A stretch of DNA of 64,000 nucleotides, taken from assembly GCA_031771865.1 (NCBI GenBank), contig JASISA010000029.1, forward strand, positions 62,001-126,000. Reading direction: 5' to 3'. A program made the position numbers and the translations under genes. The notes beneath the pieces are model-generated. The model saw nothing but the letters and a program-made list of their open reading frames with translations. It did not search any database and had not been told where the DNA came from. The stretch is from Nothophaeocryptopus gaeumannii. Lineage: Eukaryota; Ascomycota; Dothideomycetes; Mycosphaerellales; Mycosphaerellaceae. This document shows positions 62,249-64,000 of the stretch, one piece after another. Every line of letters starts with the position of its first letter. The first letter of the stretch is position 1.

Positions 62249-63154
62249 ATGAACACTCGTACGTCTACACCACCTCCATCCGCACTATCATACGACACGC
62301 CACCGACTGCTACCATTCCGAAAATCTCTATGCCGTCTCGCATCTACACGGCCGGGCGTAGGACTGCAAGACAATCGATGAATGCAATGACCCGGATCTT
62401 CAACGAAGATGAAGCTGAACTTGCCCGTTGGCAGAATGCTGTTCATAAACATCGCCATCCAGCCCCGAGGAAGCGCAGGCCCAGCAACGAGCCAGACTTC
62501 TCGTATCTTAATGTCGTGCAGACCTGCAAGGATCTTCTTGATCCTTACAAGATCAAGGACGGCTTTCTCCTGCTTGCGGAAAAGATGCTCTGCAGGACTC
62601 CGACGCAGTTCAGTTGCAAGGCAGAGGAGAAAATCATCATGGAGATCTTCTCGAATCTATTGATAGGTCGTGGTGTGCACGGCGTGGATCTCACTCCCTT
62701 GAGCGAGCTCATGCTGAACGGATCGATCGCCACCTACACGTCTCTACAACGATGTTACACCTCAGAGTGCAAAGCAATGAGAATGCTCTACACGCCAAAT
62801 TCGGCTCGAGAGAACGAGATTGGACATCTTCTTCCGCCGAGCAAAGCCCCAGTGCTGCTCGTCTCCGACTTCATGTCAACGGCAAAGAGTTCAGGGCAAA
62901 CAAGTTGGAATGTGATGAAGTTTGAGAGTGAGTTCGCCGGAAGCCAGCCGTCGAGGAAGGTGTACCTGAAGTTGGGAATTCCCACCGCTCTGCTTCAAGA
63001 ACTCGGGAAGGTGGAGATGGACACAGCGACGGTGAGGGTGCAATGCTTGACGCTGGGGCTGTTGGAGGATGTGGTGTTCTCATTGAGGAGGCGGACAAAA
63101 CAGAAAGCTGGCGAGAAGTCTCGCGGCGTGCATGCCGTGGGCTATGGAGAGTGA
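62249..63154 (+). CDS. Hypothetical protein of unknown family
   Basis: A 301-residue frame from Met at 62249 (MNTRTSTPPPSALSYDTPPT); a Met two codons upstream (62243) is also possible. After a disordered, basic N-terminus of about 85 residues there is a helical stretch (FSYLNVVQTCKDLLDPYKIK, DGFLLLAEKMLCRTP, IIMEIFSNLLIGRGVHGVDL). A more beta-like C-terminal half follows (APVLLVSDFMSTAKSSGQTS, RKVYLKLGIPTALLQEL, VRVQCLTLGLLEDVVFSLRR). There is no signal peptide, membrane helix or cysteine pattern. I do not recognise the family. The sustained open frame with globular composition supports a real gene. Confidence 0.6.
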   Translation: MNTRTSTPPPSALSYDTPPTATIPKISMPSRIYTAGRRTARQSMNAMTRIFNEDEAELARWQNAVHKHRHPAPRKRRPSNEPDFSYLNVVQTCKDLLDPYKIKDGFLLLAEKMLCRTPTQFSCKAEEKIIMEIFSNLLIGRGVHGVDLTPLSELMLNGSIATYTSLQRCYTSECKAMRMLYTPNSARENEIGHLLPPSKAPVLLVSDFMSTAKSSGQTSWNVMKFESEFAGSQPSRKVYLKLGIPTALLQELGKVEMDTATVRVQCLTLGLLEDVVFSLRRRTKQKAGEKSRGVHAVGYGE

Positions 63155-63429
63155 TATATCTAATAGAACCTCTTTCGTTCCTCGCATATAGATGTACTGA
63201 TTGTGTTCCTTTGCTTCTATTGTGTCGAGTTCAATTATCAACACAGTACCACAAGTCCACAGGCGAGGCACCCGGCCCCAGGCGACCAACCGAACATCCA
63301 CTGCCGAGACCTCGGCAAGGATCGCCGAACTCAATTGCCGCCGTTCCAGCCTTGCCAGTTCAAACAACATCGACAACCCTCCAAATCCATCGTGGAAACA
63401 CGTTCAGTAATGCGCCAGCCGACGAGAAG

Positions 63430-64000
63430 ATGAAAAGCTTTCGGGTCGTCTCTCACAAAGTGCCGTGCGCCCACATCCGCGAATATCCAAGAGCAACAGC
63501 GAACTCCGAAGAAGATGCCCTTCATCTCGCAGTCAAACAGTACATCCCAATCGATCATCCCAATTCTCAGCCCGGAGACGTCACAATCATAGCCGCTCAT
63601 GCCTGCGCGTTTACTAAGGAGCTCTACGAGCCATTATGGGACGACCTCATCGCCCAATCCAAAGCCCAAGGCTGGAGAATTCGCAGCATTTGGATGGCAG
63701 ACGTTGCCTGGCAGGGCGAGAGCTACGCCTTGAACGAGGACCTCGCTGGAAACGATCCGGGCTGGTTTGACCACGCCCGCGACCTGATGAACTTGATCAA
63801 TATCATGCGCGAGGAGATGCCGAGACCGATCATTGGCGTAGGGCATAGCATGGGTGGCGCACAGATTGTCAAGCTGGCTCTTGATCACCCGAGTCTGTTC
63901 ACGAGTGTAGTACTTATTGATCCAGTGACTCAAAGGAAAAGTGCGGAGCTGGTGCCTGGGGAGAAGAGCAATCCGGCGAGGATGTCGACTTTCCGAAGGG
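63430..64000 (+). CDS. Alpha/beta hydrolase, cut by the window end
   Basis: An open frame of 190 codons from ATG at 63430 that runs off the window. It reads MKSFRVVSHKVPCAHIREYP, then HLAVKQYIPIDHPNSQPGDV, TIIAAHACAFTKELYEPLWD (the oxyanion-side strand), IRSIWMADVAWQGES, and the nucleophile elbow IIGVGHSMGGAQIVKLALDH (Ser in GHSMGG), then FTSVVLIDPVTQRK. This matches a fungal alpha/beta hydrolase group that includes peroxisomal lipase-like and toxin-biosynthesis-associated members; the C-terminal targeting signal and the catalytic His are beyond the window, so location and role are open. The frame is also open upstream of the ATG to about 63300 without another Met. Lies 275 bp after the hypothetical gene, same strand. 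Confidence 0.75.
   Translation, partial: MKSFRVVSHKVPCAHIREYPRATANSEEDALHLAVKQYIPIDHPNSQPGDVTIIAAHACAFTKELYEPLWDDLIAQSKAQGWRIRSIWMADVAWQGESYALNEDLAGNDPGWFDHARDLMNLINIMREEMPRPIIGVGHSMGGAQIVKLALDHPSLFTSVVLIDPVTQRKSAELVPGEKSNPARMSTFRR

Noticed and set aside
1..64000. tRNA, rRNA, CRISPR arrays and complete transposons
   Set aside because: I saw no tRNA-like box B context with a foldable cloverleaf, no rRNA sequence, no regularly spaced direct repeats of CRISPR type, and no transposase or reverse-transcriptase motifs.

Overview
This is a 64 kb piece of nuclear DNA from a filamentous ascomycete fungus, most likely a dothideomycete (class is an inference). Genes lie on both strands about every 2 kb. 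Introns are short (about 50-125 bp), with GT..AG ends and CTAAC/CTGAC branch sites. The families are typical of filamentous fungi: HET-domain proteins, STAND-type N-terminal domains, a TRI12-type efflux pump, a tannase-fold esterase and a LaeA-like methyltransferase. I saw no tRNA, rRNA or CRISPR array. Gene models were spliced by eye from reading frame, splice sites and family conservation.

Layout. 1-5.1 kb has no gene and carries a worn, same-orientation short repeat. 5.5-6.6 kb is a mitochondrial BAX-inhibitor-like protein (GHITM type). 7.1-9.2 kb is a HET gene with an in-frame stop. 9.7-11.3 kb is a tannase/feruloyl esterase and 12.8-14.9 kb a TRI12-like transporter. 15.8-17.4 kb holds two decayed genes, one of them SprT-like. 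17.5-18.7 kb is a LaeA-like methyltransferase, facing a decayed cytochrome P450 (19.1-21.1 kb) interrupted by a fragment resembling the 5' end of replication factor C subunit 3. 21.4-23.6 kb is a protein kinase with a long uncharacterised N-terminus; 23.4-24.9 kb a proline-iminopeptidase-like hydrolase; 26.4-26.9 kb the exon-junction protein Y14; 27.2-28.5 kb a disordered protein; 29.9-31.5 kb an NCS1 purine-cytosine permease.

The second half: 31.7-33.6 kb is a relic of a GNAT-like gene joined to a transcription-factor-like gene. 34.0-35.9 kb is a STAND-N-like protein with a cysteine-rich zinc-type module. 37.1 kb is a small secreted cysteine-rich protein. 38.5-39.9 kb is a mitochondrial class III CoA-transferase. 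42.5-43.4 kb is adenine phosphoribosyltransferase. 44.0-45.5 kb is a decayed STAND-N/ubiquitin-like-domain gene. 45.9-48.3 kb has a p-hydroxylaminobenzoate-lyase-like protein beside a metallo-beta-lactamase-fold hydrolase. 49.4-53.0 kb has four same-strand small genes, three of them single-pass membrane proteins with Ser/Thr-rich outer parts. 54.1-56.4 kb is a double zinc-finger TENA/THI-4-like protein. 57.3-58.8 kb is a second NCS1 permease, 59.6-61.4 kb an intact HET protein, 62.2-63.2 kb an unknown protein, and 63.4 kb onward an alpha/beta hydrolase cut by the window edge.

Together these suggest an accessory-rich region: several allorecognition-type genes in different states of decay, a possible remnant of a secondary-metabolite neighbourhood (9.7-21 kb), and a few housekeeping genes (Y14, APRT, GHITM, CoA-transferase).
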